Positions 22,748-31,447 of a stretch of DNA of 64,000 bases are shown here, piece by piece (position 1 is the first letter of the stretch; each line of letters starts with the position of its first letter). Both the position numbers and the translations under genes were made by a program. The DNA lies in the NCBI GenBank assembly GCA_001797315.1, contig MGPC01000003.1:124001-188000 (forward strand). The letters run 5' to 3'. A model generated the notes under the pieces. That model was given only the letters and a program-made list of their open reading frames with translations, was not told the origin of the DNA and did no database searches. The DNA comes from Curvibacter sp. GWA2_64_110 (GTDB lineage Bacteria; Pseudomonadota; Gammaproteobacteria; Burkholderiales; Burkholderiaceae_C).

Positions 22748-23995
22748 ATGAGCGTGTACATCGATCGTTTCAAGGGGTGGCTTCAAACGGTTCAGGCCGA
22801 ACACGACAGCGTGATTGACGAAGCGCTGATGATCAACATGCATCGACTGCGCTGGATGGCGTTCGTGGTGGTCCCGTTGGGCCTGGTTCTGGGCGGCGCT
22901 TACTGGGTGGGGGCGGACGGTAGTGCGCCGAGCGTCGTTGCCGGGAGCCGTGCCCATGCCTGGGCCGATTTCAGCATGGCCGCTGTCATGGCGCTGCTGG
23001 GGTTGGGCGCGCAGCATGTGATCAAGCAGGGGCGAGCCACGCCCATGGCGCAGGGGCTGACCCTGCTGGCCTCTGGTTTTACGCTCGTGATCACGATTGC
23101 GGCGAGCACAATGGATCAAACGTACTTGTCAGGCATCACCGCGTTTTTGTTTGGGAGCATCACGATCGGCGCGGTGCCCCTGATACGGCCCCGGCTGGCG
23201 CTGTTCATGTTTCTGGGGGCCTACGGCCTGCTGTATTACGCACTGGCGCTTACTCAGCAGGACCCGGTGTTGCTGCATATCGGCCGGGTGACCGGTCTGG
23301 CGGCGGTGTTCTTGAGCTTCTGTGTATCTGTGGGGCTGTGGCGCCAGGCGACCGCCAACATCCTGCTGCACAGGGCGCTCAAAAGCATCAATGACGCACT
23401 CAAGAGCAGCAACGAGGCACTGGCAGCCAAAGAGGGTGAGCTGGTCGTGCTGGCCCAGCACGACGGGTTGACCGGTCTGTACAACCGGCGGGCCTTCACC
23501 CAGCTGGCGGAGAGCGAGCTGGCCCGGGCCAATCGCTATCCTTGCGACACCAGCGTCATCATGGCCGACATCGACTTCTTCAAGAAGGTCAACGATACCT
23601 ACGGGCATCCGGTGGGGGACGAGGTGCTCAAGCATCTGGCCGGTTTCCTGTCGGCCGGCGTGCGCAGCACTGACGTGGTGGCGCGGGTCGGCGGTGAGGA
23701 GTTCATGGTGATGTTGCCGCAAACGTCCGTTGAGGCGGCCGTCATGCTGGCCGAGAAGTTGCGAGTCCTGGTGCAGGACTCGCCCATTCAACTGGGCGAC
23801 TTGCGGATTTCCATTACCGTCAGCTTCGGGGTCGCGGGCATCGCTGCCGGGCAATCCGGCACGGTGGATGAACTCTACACCGCGGCAGACAATGCACTTT
23901 ATGACGCCAAGCACCAGGGGCGCAACCGGGTGGCGGTCTGCGCGCTGGGTCGCCCGCCCGAGGCGCCGGTGATGCCTGCGGCATCACGTCTGTGA
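22748..23995 (+). CDS. membrane diguanylate cyclase (GGDEF), tandem copy 2
   Basis: 415 residues, paralogue of the preceding gene. About six membrane helices, a coiled linker (ALKSINDALKSSNEALAAKEGEL) and a GGDEF domain with LTGLYNRRAF, GGEEF at 315-319 and I-site RSTD follow in order. All residues expected for a working diguanylate cyclase are present. I start it at MSVYIDRFKGW by alignment with copy 1; seven further codons upstream are open. It ends eight bases before the end of the convergent EamA gene. Confidence 0.9.
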   Translation: MSVYIDRFKGWLQTVQAEHDSVIDEALMINMHRLRWMAFVVVPLGLVLGGAYWVGADGSAPSVVAGSRAHAWADFSMAAVMALLGLGAQHVIKQGRATPMAQGLTLLASGFTLVITIAASTMDQTYLSGITAFLFGSITIGAVPLIRPRLALFMFLGAYGLLYYALALTQQDPVLLHIGRVTGLAAVFLSFCVSVGLWRQATANILLHRALKSINDALKSSNEALAAKEGELVVLAQHDGLTGLYNRRAFTQLAESELARANRYPCDTSVIMADIDFFKKVNDTYGHPVGDEVLKHLAGFLSAGVRSTDVVARVGGEEFMVMLPQTSVEAAVMLAEKLRVLVQDSPIQLGDLRISITVSFGVAGIAAGQSGTVDELYTAADNALYDAKHQGRNRVAVCALGRPPEAPVMPAASRL

Positions 23996-24003
23996 AGGGC
24001 TGA

Positions 24004-24876
24004 TCACTGCTTGCCGGAAGGAAGGGCTGCCAGCAAGGCCGCCAGCAGGATCAGCATCCCGCCGAGCAGGGTGCGCAGGCTGAGTTCCGCCGCGCCCAGC
24101 AAGACCGACGACACACTGGCAAACACCACTTCGGTCAGCATGATCAGCGCCGTGGCATTGGCCGGCAGCCGCGCGGCACCATACTGCAGTCCCAGATTGG
24201 CGGCTAAGAAGGCGATGCCGGTGAACAAGGCCAGTTGCAGCCAGTCGGCGGCGAGTGCCGGCGGTGCGGGTGCCAGACCCAGTTGCATGCTGCCCAGGGC
24301 TGCCGCCAGCGCCAGCAGGGTGCCGCCCCCGAACATGGCAAAGGCACGTGCCTCATCCGGCGTGTTCTTCAGTTTGAGCAAGAGCACGTTGGTCAGCGCA
24401 AAGCTGAAGCCGCCGACCAGGGCCAGCCAGTCGGCCAAGCCGCTCGGCAGCGGCCAAGCCGAGCCTGGCGTCTTGAGCACGATGAGCACGCCCGTCAGCG
24501 CCAGCGCCAGCCGCAGCAGCGAACGGACGCCGGGTTTTTCGCCCAGCAGTCCCCAGGCCAACGGTACGGTCCAGGCCGGCATCAGGTAGAACAGCAGCAC
24601 GACACGCACCACATCGCCCACCGTCACGGCCCAGTTGAATCCGACATTGCTCAGGCCGGTGGCCAGCATGAGCAGCCACAGCAGCGGATGTTGGCCCAAG
24701 GCACGCCAAGCACCGGGCTTGGAGGCTTGCAGGCACAGCAGCGCCAAGAGGTAGATGATGGCGGTGGCCCATAGCGGGTGCAGGCCGAGTTGCTGCAGTT
24801 CACGAAACGGCCACCACGACACGCCCCAGACAAAGGCGTTGAGGACCAGGCCCCACGCTGCCAGCTGTCGCCTCAT
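24004..24876 (-). CDS. EamA-family (DMT) transporter
   Basis: 290 residues with about ten membrane helices in two EamA repeats (first from LNAFVWGVSWWPFRELQQLG, second from ADWLALVGGFSFALTNVLLLKL). Drug/metabolite transporter superfamily; members usually export amino acids or other small metabolites. Substrate unknown. The same strand carries lplT 80 bases upstream, but a functional link is not evident. Confidence 0.85.
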   Translation of the reverse strand: MRRQLAAWGLVLNAFVWGVSWWPFRELQQLGLHPLWATAIIYLLALLCLQASKPGAWRALGQHPLLWLLMLATGLSNVGFNWAVTVGDVVRVVLLFYLMPAWTVPLAWGLLGEKPGVRSLLRLALALTGVLIVLKTPGSAWPLPSGLADWLALVGGFSFALTNVLLLKLKNTPDEARAFAMFGGGTLLALAAALGSMQLGLAPAPPALAADWLQLALFTGIAFLAANLGLQYGAARLPANATALIMLTEVVFASVSSVLLGAAELSLRTLLGGMLILLAALLAALPSGKQ

Positions 24877-24955
24877 GATTCAGGGCCTATGGCGTCCCGA
24901 GGTGCTGCAGGGGGTCGATGCCCGGCCACAGCGTTGCGCGCCCGGGCAGTGGCCA

Positions 24956-26239
24956 CTATCCGTGCAGGTGGTCGTTGCGGGCGATGTCGAGCAGATGCTC
25001 CAGCTCCTCGGTGTGTTCGCGGCAGTTGCGTGCATGCCAGCGCTTGATCAGCCACATGAAGCCCGACACGACAATGCCGAAGGCCGTGATGGCGCCGAAG
25101 GCCGACAGGCCCATGCCGGTGGACAGGCTGTAGAAGGCGCCCAGGCCCAGAATGCAGGCCTGCTCGTTGAAGTTCTGCACCGCGATGGACCGGCCAGAGC
25201 CCATCAGGTTGTGGCCGCGGTGCTGCAACAGTGCGTTCATCGGCACCACCAGGAAACCGCCCAGTCCGCCGAGCAGCACCAGGAAGGGCGCGGCCAGCCA
25301 GACGTTGTCGATGAAGTTAAGCAGGATGACCAGCAGGCCCATGGCGATGCCCAGCGGCATGACGCGCGTGGCGTGCTCCAGCTTCATGCGCATCGACGCC
25401 ACCACGGCGCCGACCGCAGTGCCGATGGCGACCACGCCGACCAGTGAAGAGGCTTGCGTCACGCTGTAGCCCAAAGCGGCGGCAGCCCAGGCCAGCACGA
25501 TGTAGCGCAGGTTGCCGCTGACGCCCCAGAACAGGGTGGTGGTGGACAGCGAGATCTGGCCCAGCCTGTCGCGCCACAGGCGGGCATTGCAGGTCCAGAA
25601 GTCCGGGATCAGGGAAATCGGGTTGTTGGGCATGGGGCGCATTTCCACGCCGGTGGGGGGGATGCGCGTGTTGAACCAGGCTGCCAGCAGATAGACCACG
25701 ATCAGTACGGCGATGGCTGCCTCGGGTGCGGTGTCGATGCCGGTGGTGACGAAAGGGCAGTCGACGGACAGCAGGGCGGCAGAGACCGAGTGGCCGACCA
25801 GCTGGCCACCCAGCAGCACGCCGAGGATGATGGACGCAATCGTCAGCCCTTCGATCCAGCCATTGGCCTTGACCAGTTGCGAGGCCGGCAGCAATTCGGT
25901 CAGGATGCCGTACTTGGCCGGCGAGTAGGCGGCGGCGCCCAGGCCGACGATGGCGTAGGCCATCAGCGGGTGGGTGCCGAACAGCATCAGCAGGCAGCCC
26001 ACGATCTTGATAGAGTTGCTGATCAGCATCACCTTGCCCTTGGGCAGGGCGTCGGCAAAAGCGCCGACAAAAGGCGCCAGCACCACATAGAACAGGGCGA
26101 ACATCGGCACCAGCGCCGCCTGCTGCCATTCCGGCGCAGAGGCGCTGCGCAGCAACTGCACGGCCCCGACAAACAAGGCATTGTCGGCCAGCGAGCTGAA
26201 AAACTGCGCCGACATGATGGTGTAGAAACCGCGTTTCAT
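24956..26239 (-). CDS. lplT: lysophospholipid transporter LplT
   Basis: 427-residue MFS protein with the LplT start MKRGFYTIMSAQFFSSLADNALFVGAVQLL and the motif LGAAAYSPAKYGILTELLPASQLVKANGW. LplT flips lysophosphatidylethanolamine into the inner leaflet for re-acylation by an acyltransferase/acyl-ACP synthetase (Aas), which is not in the window. It is divergent from alr with about 110 bases between. Confidence 0.93.
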   Translation of the reverse strand: MKRGFYTIMSAQFFSSLADNALFVGAVQLLRSASAPEWQQAALVPMFALFYVVLAPFVGAFADALPKGKVMLISNSIKIVGCLLMLFGTHPLMAYAIVGLGAAAYSPAKYGILTELLPASQLVKANGWIEGLTIASIILGVLLGGQLVGHSVSAALLSVDCPFVTTGIDTAPEAAIAVLIVVYLLAAWFNTRIPPTGVEMRPMPNNPISLIPDFWTCNARLWRDRLGQISLSTTTLFWGVSGNLRYIVLAWAAAALGYSVTQASSLVGVVAIGTAVGAVVASMRMKLEHATRVMPLGIAMGLLVILLNFIDNVWLAAPFLVLLGGLGGFLVVPMNALLQHRGHNLMGSGRSIAVQNFNEQACILGLGAFYSLSTGMGLSAFGAITAFGIVVSGFMWLIKRWHARNCREHTEELEHLLDIARNDHLHG

Positions 26240-26364
26240 TGTCTACGGTGGGCACCAGTGCGACTGATGGCAGGTGGTTTTGTAATGGATATCCAAGCGA
26301 CAGCGGGTTATAGCACGCCCGGCAATGTCAAAATCGACATCTCTACCAGCCCATGCCCCCCATA

Positions 26365-27480
26365 ATGTCGCGCCCGATCCAAGCCACCATCCATACCGCT
26401 GCATTGCGTCATAACCTGGCGCGGGTACGGCAGACCGCCGCCGACGCCAAGGTCTGGGCCGTGGTCAAGGCCAATGCCTACGGCCATGGCATCGAGCGCG
26501 TGTTCGATGGACTGCGCGCTGCCGATGGTTTTGCCCTGCTCGATCTGACGGAGGCCGAGCGCGTGCGGGCCCTGGGCTGGCGTGGCCCCATTCTGCTGCT
26601 GGAAGGCGTGTTCGAGCAGCGTGATCTGGAACTGTGCTCGCGCCTCGATCTCTGGCACGTGGTGCATTGCCAGGAGCAGATCGACATGCTGGCGGTGCAC
26701 AAGACCCATGTGCCGCACCGTGTCTTTCTCAAGATGAACAGCGGCATGAACCGACTGGGCTTTCGTCCTGAGCAGTTCCGTGCCGCCTGGACGCGGCTGA
26801 ATGCCTTGCCGCAGGTGGACGAGATTTCGCTCATGACCCACTTCAGCGACGCCGACGATGCACGCGGCATCGCCCGCCAGGTGGTCGCCTTCAATGCCGC
26901 CACCGAAGACCTGCCGGGCGAACGCTCCTTGAGCAACAGCGCTGCCATCCTGCGCCACATGGGTGGTCAGCCCAGCTCCGGCCTGGTGTCGGACTGGATT
27001 CGCCCGGGCGTGGTGCAGTACGGCTCGGCGCCCGACTTCCCCGAGCACAACGCCGCCGATTGGGGCCTGCACCCGGCCATGACGCTGCGCTCGCGCATCG
27101 TGGGCCTGCAAAACCTGCAAGCCGGTGACACGGTCGGCTACGGCTCCATCTTCACCGCGCCGCAACCGATGCGCATCGGCGTGGTGGCGTGCGGTTATGC
27201 CGACGGCTACATGCGCTGCAGCCCCGGCAGTCTTGAGAAGGGCACGCCGGTGCTGGTCGATGGCGTGCGCACCCGTACCGTGGGCCGCGTCAGCATGGAC
27301 CTGATCACGGTGGACCTGACGCCGGTGCCGACGGCTGGCCTTGGCTCCGAAGTCACGCTCTGGGGCCGGGCTAACAATGGCGCGCTGTTGTCGATTGATG
27401 AAGTGGCGCAGGCCGGGGGCACCGTCGGTTACGAGTTGATGTGTGCGTTGGCGACGCGGGTGCCGGTGGTTGTCGAGTAG
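26365..27480 (+). CDS. alr: alanine racemase
   Basis: 371-residue PLP enzyme making D-alanine for peptidoglycan. Lys35 in [12 protein letters not shown] binds PLP and Tyr259 in [10 protein letters not shown] is the second catalytic base; [11 protein letters not shown] and [10 protein letters not shown] are family segments. I start it at [18 protein letters not shown] because alanine racemases begin this way; an ATG four codons upstream is also open and no ribosome-binding site decides. The gene could equally be the catabolic paralogue dadX. It is divergent from lplT. Confidence 0.93.
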   Translation: MSRPIQATIHTAALRHNLARVRQTAADAKVWAVVKANAYGHGIERVFDGLRAADGFALLDLTEAERVRALGWRGPILLLEGVFEQRDLELCSRLDLWHVVHCQEQIDMLAVHKTHVPHRVFLKMNSGMNRLGFRPEQFRAAWTRLNALPQVDEISLMTHFSDADDARGIARQVVAFNAATEDLPGERSLSNSAAILRHMGGQPSSGLVSDWIRPGVVQYGSAPDFPEHNAADWGLHPAMTLRSRIVGLQNLQAGDTVGYGSIFTAPQPMRIGVVACGYADGYMRCSPGSLEKGTPVLVDGVRTRTVGRVSMDLITVDLTPVPTAGLGSEVTLWGRANNGALLSIDEVAQAGGTVGYELMCALATRVPVVVE

Positions 27481-27498
27481 CCGGAGTGCAAGCGGAGT

Positions 27499-28341
27499 TC
27501 AAGCCAACTTGATCACCACCGCCCCCGCACACACCACCAGCACGGCTGCCAGTCGCCACCGCCCCAAGCGTTCCTTGAGGAACAGCACGCCGATCAGTGC
27601 TGCAAAGACGATCGAGGTTTCGCGCAAGGCCGCGACCGAGGCGATCGGGGCCTGCGTCATGGCCCACAGCACCAGGCTGTAGGCCCCCAGCGTGCCGGTG
27701 CCGCCCAGCAGGCCATTGCGCCAGGCACCGGGTGCCGGTTGCAGCAGTTGGCGGCCGCGCAGCACCAGGGCCACGCCCAGCATCAGCCCGGCGGTCAGTA
27801 GAAAGACCCAGGCGGTGTAGCTGAAGGCATGGCCGGACAGGCGTGCGCCCAGGCCGTCGACCAGGGTGTAGAGGGCGATGACGCCGGCATTGCCCAAGGC
27901 GCTGAACGTGGCGATCAGGTGCTTGCCACTGTGGCGCCAGGCGCTGCCGGCCAGCGAGAGCACGCCGAAGCAGATCAGCGCAATGCCGAGCCAGTGGCCG
28001 GGTGTGGGCGATTCGCCCAGCAGCCATGCCGCAGCAAGGGCCGACAGCGCTGGCGCGGTGCCGCGCATCAGCGGGTAGGCAAAGCTCAGGTCGGCGCCGC
28101 GGTAGGCATGGGCCACCAGCGTGAAATAGAGCACGTGGATCAGACCCGAGACCACCACGTAGGGCCAGCTGGCAGGTGCCGGCAGCGGCAGGCCGGGCAG
28201 CAACACCAACGCCAGCGCGCCGGCACCGCAGACGATGTGCAGCGTGCTGAGAAACTTGTCGGCGGACGAGCGCACCAGCGCATTCCAGCCCGCGTGCAGC
28301 AGGGCCGAGATCAGCACCGCGGTCATGACTTCGAACGACAT
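27499..28341 (-). CDS. EamA-family (DMT) transporter
   Basis: 280 residues, about nine or ten membrane helices in two EamA repeats (start MTAVLISALLHAGWNALVRSS; second half from HLIATFSALGNAGVIALYTL). Short cytoplasmic ends. It is the last gene of the long minus-strand array that begins at hpaR, separated from the gene before it by a palindromic repeat. Exporter or permease of unknown substrate; it need not belong to the pathway. Confidence 0.83.
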   Translation of the reverse strand: MSFEVMTAVLISALLHAGWNALVRSSADKFLSTLHIVCGAGALALVLLPGLPLPAPASWPYVVVSGLIHVLYFTLVAHAYRGADLSFAYPLMRGTAPALSALAAAWLLGESPTPGHWLGIALICFGVLSLAGSAWRHSGKHLIATFSALGNAGVIALYTLVDGLGARLSGHAFSYTAWVFLLTAGLMLGVALVLRGRQLLQPAPGAWRNGLLGGTGTLGAYSLVLWAMTQAPIASVAALRETSIVFAALIGVLFLKERLGRWRLAAVLVVCAGAVVIKLA

Positions 28342-28398
28342 GTCAACGGCTCAGTTGCGTGGAACGTGTCGCGCCGCGCATGAAGATACCTAGTTGGG

Positions 28399-28491
28399 AA
28401 ACGCCGTGGAACCGGCTGTGCCGGGCCACTGGCGTTGCCCCCTGCAAGGGGGGTGGCGTAGCGACACGCAGTGCGCACAGCCTGGGGGTGT
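28399..28491 (-). repeat. palindromic repeat type 1, directly after a stop codon
   Basis: On the minus strand it begins ACACCCCCAGGCTGTGCGC directly after the TGA of the EamA gene and runs through a GCACTGCGTGTCGC block, a CCCCCTTGCAGGGGG stem and a larger hairpin AACGCC-N-CCGGC/GCCGG-N-GGCGTT. The same layout recurs at 30441, 49181 and 55121. Confidence 0.85.
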
Positions 28492-29391
28492 TCATCTCTT
28501 CCGCAATCCCAGCGCCATCACGGTGCCCACCACCAGCAGGGCGCCGGCGATCTGCACCGGTGCGATGGCCTGGCCCAGCAGCGCCCAGGCCATTACCAGT
28601 GCCGCCACCGGCTCCACGTTCATGATGGGCGAGCTGCCCACCACACCGAGTTTGGGCAAGAGCGTGAACATGATGGTGAAGGCGGTGCCGTAGAAGAAGG
28701 TCAGCAGCGCCAGGCCCCACCAGCCGGCGGCGGCCTGCGGCAGGTGAAAGCCGCCGTGCACACCGACACCGATCAGGGCCAGCAGGCCGACCAGGCCCAT
28801 GGTGATGGCGGTGCGCACGCGGCCGTCGACCTCGGCGACTTCATGCTGCGTCAGCACCAGGGCGGCGCCAAAGACGGCAGCCGCCGTGAGCGCAAACGCC
28901 ACGCCGGCACCGATGCGGCTCCATTGCCCGGCCGCGCCCAGGCCCGATGCGGCCCCCAGCACGTCGAGCGCCAGTGCCAGGCCGAACAGCAGCACCGGCA
29001 TGGCGATCAGCACCGCCCGCTCGGGCCGGTGCCGGTAGAGCAGCCAGGCGAACAGGGCGGTCCACAGCGGGTAGGTGTTGAAGGTCAGCAGCGCCAGCGC
29101 CACCGGCAACCGCGCCACGGCGGAATACAGGCACAGGCTCTGGATGGCGACCAGCGCACTGACGAGCAGCAGCATGCGGCCTTGCTTGCGATTGAGGTGG
29201 CGTGGCACGCCTTGCCACAGCACCAGCAACGCCACGGCGCCGGCGGTGACCAGGCTGCGTACGGCCACGGCAGTGGCGACGTCGAGCCCATGGTTGAAGG
29301 CCAGGCGTGCCGCTACATGGTTGGCGCCAAACATGCAGGCCACCAGCAGCAGCGTGACGAAGGCCGTGCGACTGATTGACGGTTTGCGCAT
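28492..29391 (-). CDS. EamA-family (DMT) transporter
   Basis: 299 residues with ten membrane helices (start RTAFVTLLLVACMFGANHVAARLAF; second repeat from RIGAGVAFALTAAAVFGAALVL). RhaT/YdcZ-like general EamA carrier; substrate unknown. Its start codon is only four bases from the stop of the PanE-like gene, so the two are probably co-transcribed and the carrier may move a compound of that catabolic module. Confidence 0.87.
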   Translation of the reverse strand: MRKPSISRTAFVTLLLVACMFGANHVAARLAFNHGLDVATAVAVRSLVTAGAVALLVLWQGVPRHLNRKQGRMLLLVSALVAIQSLCLYSAVARLPVALALLTFNTYPLWTALFAWLLYRHRPERAVLIAMPVLLFGLALALDVLGAASGLGAAGQWSRIGAGVAFALTAAAVFGAALVLTQHEVAEVDGRVRTAITMGLVGLLALIGVGVHGGFHLPQAAAGWWGLALLTFFYGTAFTIMFTLLPKLGVVGSSPIMNVEPVAALVMAWALLGQAIAPVQIAGALLVVGTVMALGLRKR

Positions 29392-29395
29392 CAGA

Positions 29396-30379
29396 TCAAT
29401 ACAGGTCTCGCACCCGCGCGTGCAGGCGCGACAGGCCGAGCAGGGCGTCGGTAAACGGGGTGGCGACGCCGGTGAGGGCGCCGAGTTCCTTGACCACCGT
29501 CACCAGGGCATCGAGCTCCACCGCCCGGTTGGCCTCCACGTCCTGCAGCATCGAGGTCTTGAAAGCGCCGAGCTTGAGCGTCACGGCATGGCGGTCCTCG
29601 GGCTGTTGGGCGATCGGGATGCCGATGCGTGCGCCGATCTCCTTGGCTTCCAGCATGACGCTCGAGATGAAGTTGCGCACCAGCTCGTCACCCAGGATCA
29701 GGTCGGTGGTGGCGCCGGTGAGCGCGCTCACCGGGTTGACCGTCATATTGCCCCACAGCTTGTACCAGATGTCCTTCTGGATCTGCTCGGACACCTCAAC
29801 CTCGAAGCTGGCCTGTTCCAGCAGGGCAGCCAGTTGCTGCACACGCTCGGTCTGGCGCCCCGAGGGTTCGCCGATGATGAGCTTGTTGCCGAAATGGTGC
29901 TCCACCCAGCCCGGCAGCTTGAGCGAACAGCTGGCATGCACCACGCAGCCGATGACGCTGGTGGCCGGAATGGCGGCGGTTATTTCGCCGCTGGCATCCA
30001 CCGCCTGCAGCTGCGTGCCGGCGAGTCTGCCGCCGAAACCCTGGAAGAACCACCAGGGTACGCCGTTCATGGCGGTCAGCACTACGGTGTCGGGCCCGAT
30101 CAGCGGGCCGATGCGGCGCGCCACCTCCGGCAGGGCCGGCGCCTTGACGGCGATCACCACCAGATCCTGCACGCCCAGCTCGGTCGGGTCGGCGCTGGCC
30201 TGCACGGTGACGGTGGTTTCCACCTGGCCGTGCTGGCAGCGCAGGCCGTGGCGCTTGAGGGCATCCAGGGTGGCGCCGCGTGCCACCACGCTGACCTGAC
30301 AACCCGCGCCGGCCAGCCGCACGCCGATCCAGCCGCCGATGGCGCCGGCACCATAGATGCACACCTTGCGATACAACAT
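29396..30379 (-). CDS. ketopantoate reductase family (PanE/ApbA) oxidoreductase
   Basis: 327 residues. NAD(P)-binding GAGAIGGWIGVRLAGAG at the N-terminus, the segment KLWGNMTVNPVSALTGA with the family Lys/Asn pair, and the C-terminal helical domain ending in KTSMLQDVEANRAVELDALV. I start at MLYRKVCIYGAGAIGG; the upstream frame is not conserved-looking. True PanE makes pantoate, but this copy stands in a catabolic array beside an aldolase and an EamA carrier, so it more likely reduces another 2-oxo acid. Substrate inferred only from context. Confidence 0.85.
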   Translation of the reverse strand: MLYRKVCIYGAGAIGGWIGVRLAGAGCQVSVVARGATLDALKRHGLRCQHGQVETTVTVQASADPTELGVQDLVVIAVKAPALPEVARRIGPLIGPDTVVLTAMNGVPWWFFQGFGGRLAGTQLQAVDASGEITAAIPATSVIGCVVHASCSLKLPGWVEHHFGNKLIIGEPSGRQTERVQQLAALLEQASFEVEVSEQIQKDIWYKLWGNMTVNPVSALTGATTDLILGDELVRNFISSVMLEAKEIGARIGIPIAQQPEDRHAVTLKLGAFKTSMLQDVEANRAVELDALVTVVKELGALTGVATPFTDALLGLSRLHARVRDLY

Positions 30380-30440
30380 TTCAGCGTTCCACTTTGTTAC
30401 GAGCAGCATGCGATGCATGCATAAGGTGACCCAACCGGGG

Positions 30441-30531
30441 AACGCCGTGAAACCGGCTTTGCCGGGCCACTGGCGTTGCCCCCTTGAGGGGGGAGGAGTA
30501 GCGACACGCAGTGCGCGGAGCTTGGGGGTGT
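30441..30531 (-). repeat. palindromic repeat type 1, directly after a stop codon
   Basis: On the minus strand it starts two bases after the TGA of the class II aldolase gene (ACACCCCCAAGCTCC) and shows the CACTGCGTGTCGC block, the CCCCCTCAAGGGGG stem and the AACGCC/GGCGTT hairpin with CCGGC-AAA-GCCGG. Nearly the same as the copy at 28399. Confidence 0.87.
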
Positions 30532-30532
30532 T

Positions 30533-31312
30533 TCATTTCTGATAGCTGACGTCGATCCGGTCCACCTGCCGCACCAGCGCGTCGAACACATCCTGCCCGG
30601 CGCCGTGGTGGGGGTTGAACTGCAGCGCGTCGCGTGTGCACTTCTGTGCGATGGCCTCGGGCACGGGAATGGCCGCGCCCATGCTGAAGGTTGCCATCTG
30701 GATCTCGCAGGCACGCTGCAGCGTCCACAGAATGGCAAAGGTCTGTGCCAGCGTCTGGCCCCAGGCCAGCAGGCCGTGGTTGCGCAGGATCACCGCCGGT
30801 TTGTCGCCGATGCTTTTCAACAGGCGCGGTGCTTCTTCGGCGTGGATGGTGATGCCCTCAAAGTCGTGATATGCCACCATGCCGTGCAGCTGCGCGCTGT
30901 AGAAGTTGGTCTGCTGCAGACCGCCCTGCAGGCAGGCCACCGCCACGCCGGCGGTGGTGTGGGTGTGCATGACACAGTGCGCGCCTTCGATCGCCGCGTG
31001 GAGGGCGGCATGCACCGTGAAGCCGGCCGGGTTCACCGGATGGGGCGAGCCGTCGAGCACATGGCCCTGCAGGTCGATCTTCACCAGGTTGCTGGCGGTG
31101 ACTTCGCTGTAGTGCAGGCCGAAGGGGTTGATCAGAAAGTGCTTCTCGTCCCCCGTCACGCTGGCCGGCAGGCGCAGCGTGATGTGGTTGTAGATCATCT
31201 CCGTCCAGCCCAGCATGGCGAAGATGCGGTAGCAGGCGGCCAGTTGCAGGCGCGCCTGCCATTCATCCGGGTGCATGTGCGCCGGTGTGGCGGGTTTCAG
31301 CATGGCGTTCAT
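30533..31312 (-). CDS. class II aldolase/adducin family protein
   Basis: 259 residues of the class II aldolase fold. The zinc-binding His pair stands in HCVMHTHTTAGVAV and a third His in ILRNHGLLAWG; YNHITLRLP and INPFGLHYSEVTASNLVKID are family segments. Members include fuculose- and ribulose-phosphate aldolases and decarboxylases; this one resembles the uncharacterised aldolases often found near sugar-acid or hydroxy-acid catabolism. Repeats separate it from both neighbours. Substrate unknown. Confidence 0.85.
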   Translation of the reverse strand: MNAMLKPATPAHMHPDEWQARLQLAACYRIFAMLGWTEMIYNHITLRLPASVTGDEKHFLINPFGLHYSEVTASNLVKIDLQGHVLDGSPHPVNPAGFTVHAALHAAIEGAHCVMHTHTTAGVAVACLQGGLQQTNFYSAQLHGMVAYHDFEGITIHAEEAPRLLKSIGDKPAVILRNHGLLAWGQTLAQTFAILWTLQRACEIQMATFSMGAAIPVPEAIAQKCTRDALQFNPHHGAGQDVFDALVRQVDRIDVSYQK

Positions 31313-31369
31313 GGTGGGGTCCCATCAGTGTGTCGAAATATCCCGACGGTCGTGCAGCGGGGGTTTCAG

Positions 31370-31445
31370 CGCCGGGCCGCTCCAAGCTGAAATGCGGCCC
31401 CCTCGGGGGGCAGGGAGCGACACGCAGTGCGCGACCGTGGGGGCC
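31370..31445 (-). repeat. palindromic repeat type 2, directly after a stop codon
   Basis: On the minus strand it begins GGCCCCCACGGTCGCGCACTG two bases after the TGA of the Bug protein gene, then has a CCCCCCGAGGGGG stem and ends near CTTGGAGCGGCCCGGCG. It differs from type 1 in stem and tail but shares the CCCCCA start and CACTGCGTGTCGCT block. The same type lies inside recQ. Confidence 0.82.
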
Positions 31446-31447
31446 AT

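Larger units (their letters stand above)
21256..23995 (+). repeat. tandem duplication of a diguanylate cyclase gene with its upstream region
   Basis: Unit 1 starts near 21256 (TGAAACCACAA, later GGGGTACCCAGG and GTTTCCGTTTG) and unit 2 near 22615 with the same landmarks, about 1360 bases apart. The membrane parts are almost identical; the middle linker and the ends differ. The last 130 bases before each gene are also shared, so both copies may have kept the same promoter. Confidence 0.85.

Noticed and set aside
29396-30379. Calling the reductase gene panE
   Set aside because: The family includes many catabolic 2-oxo acid reductases, and no pantothenate gene is nearby.
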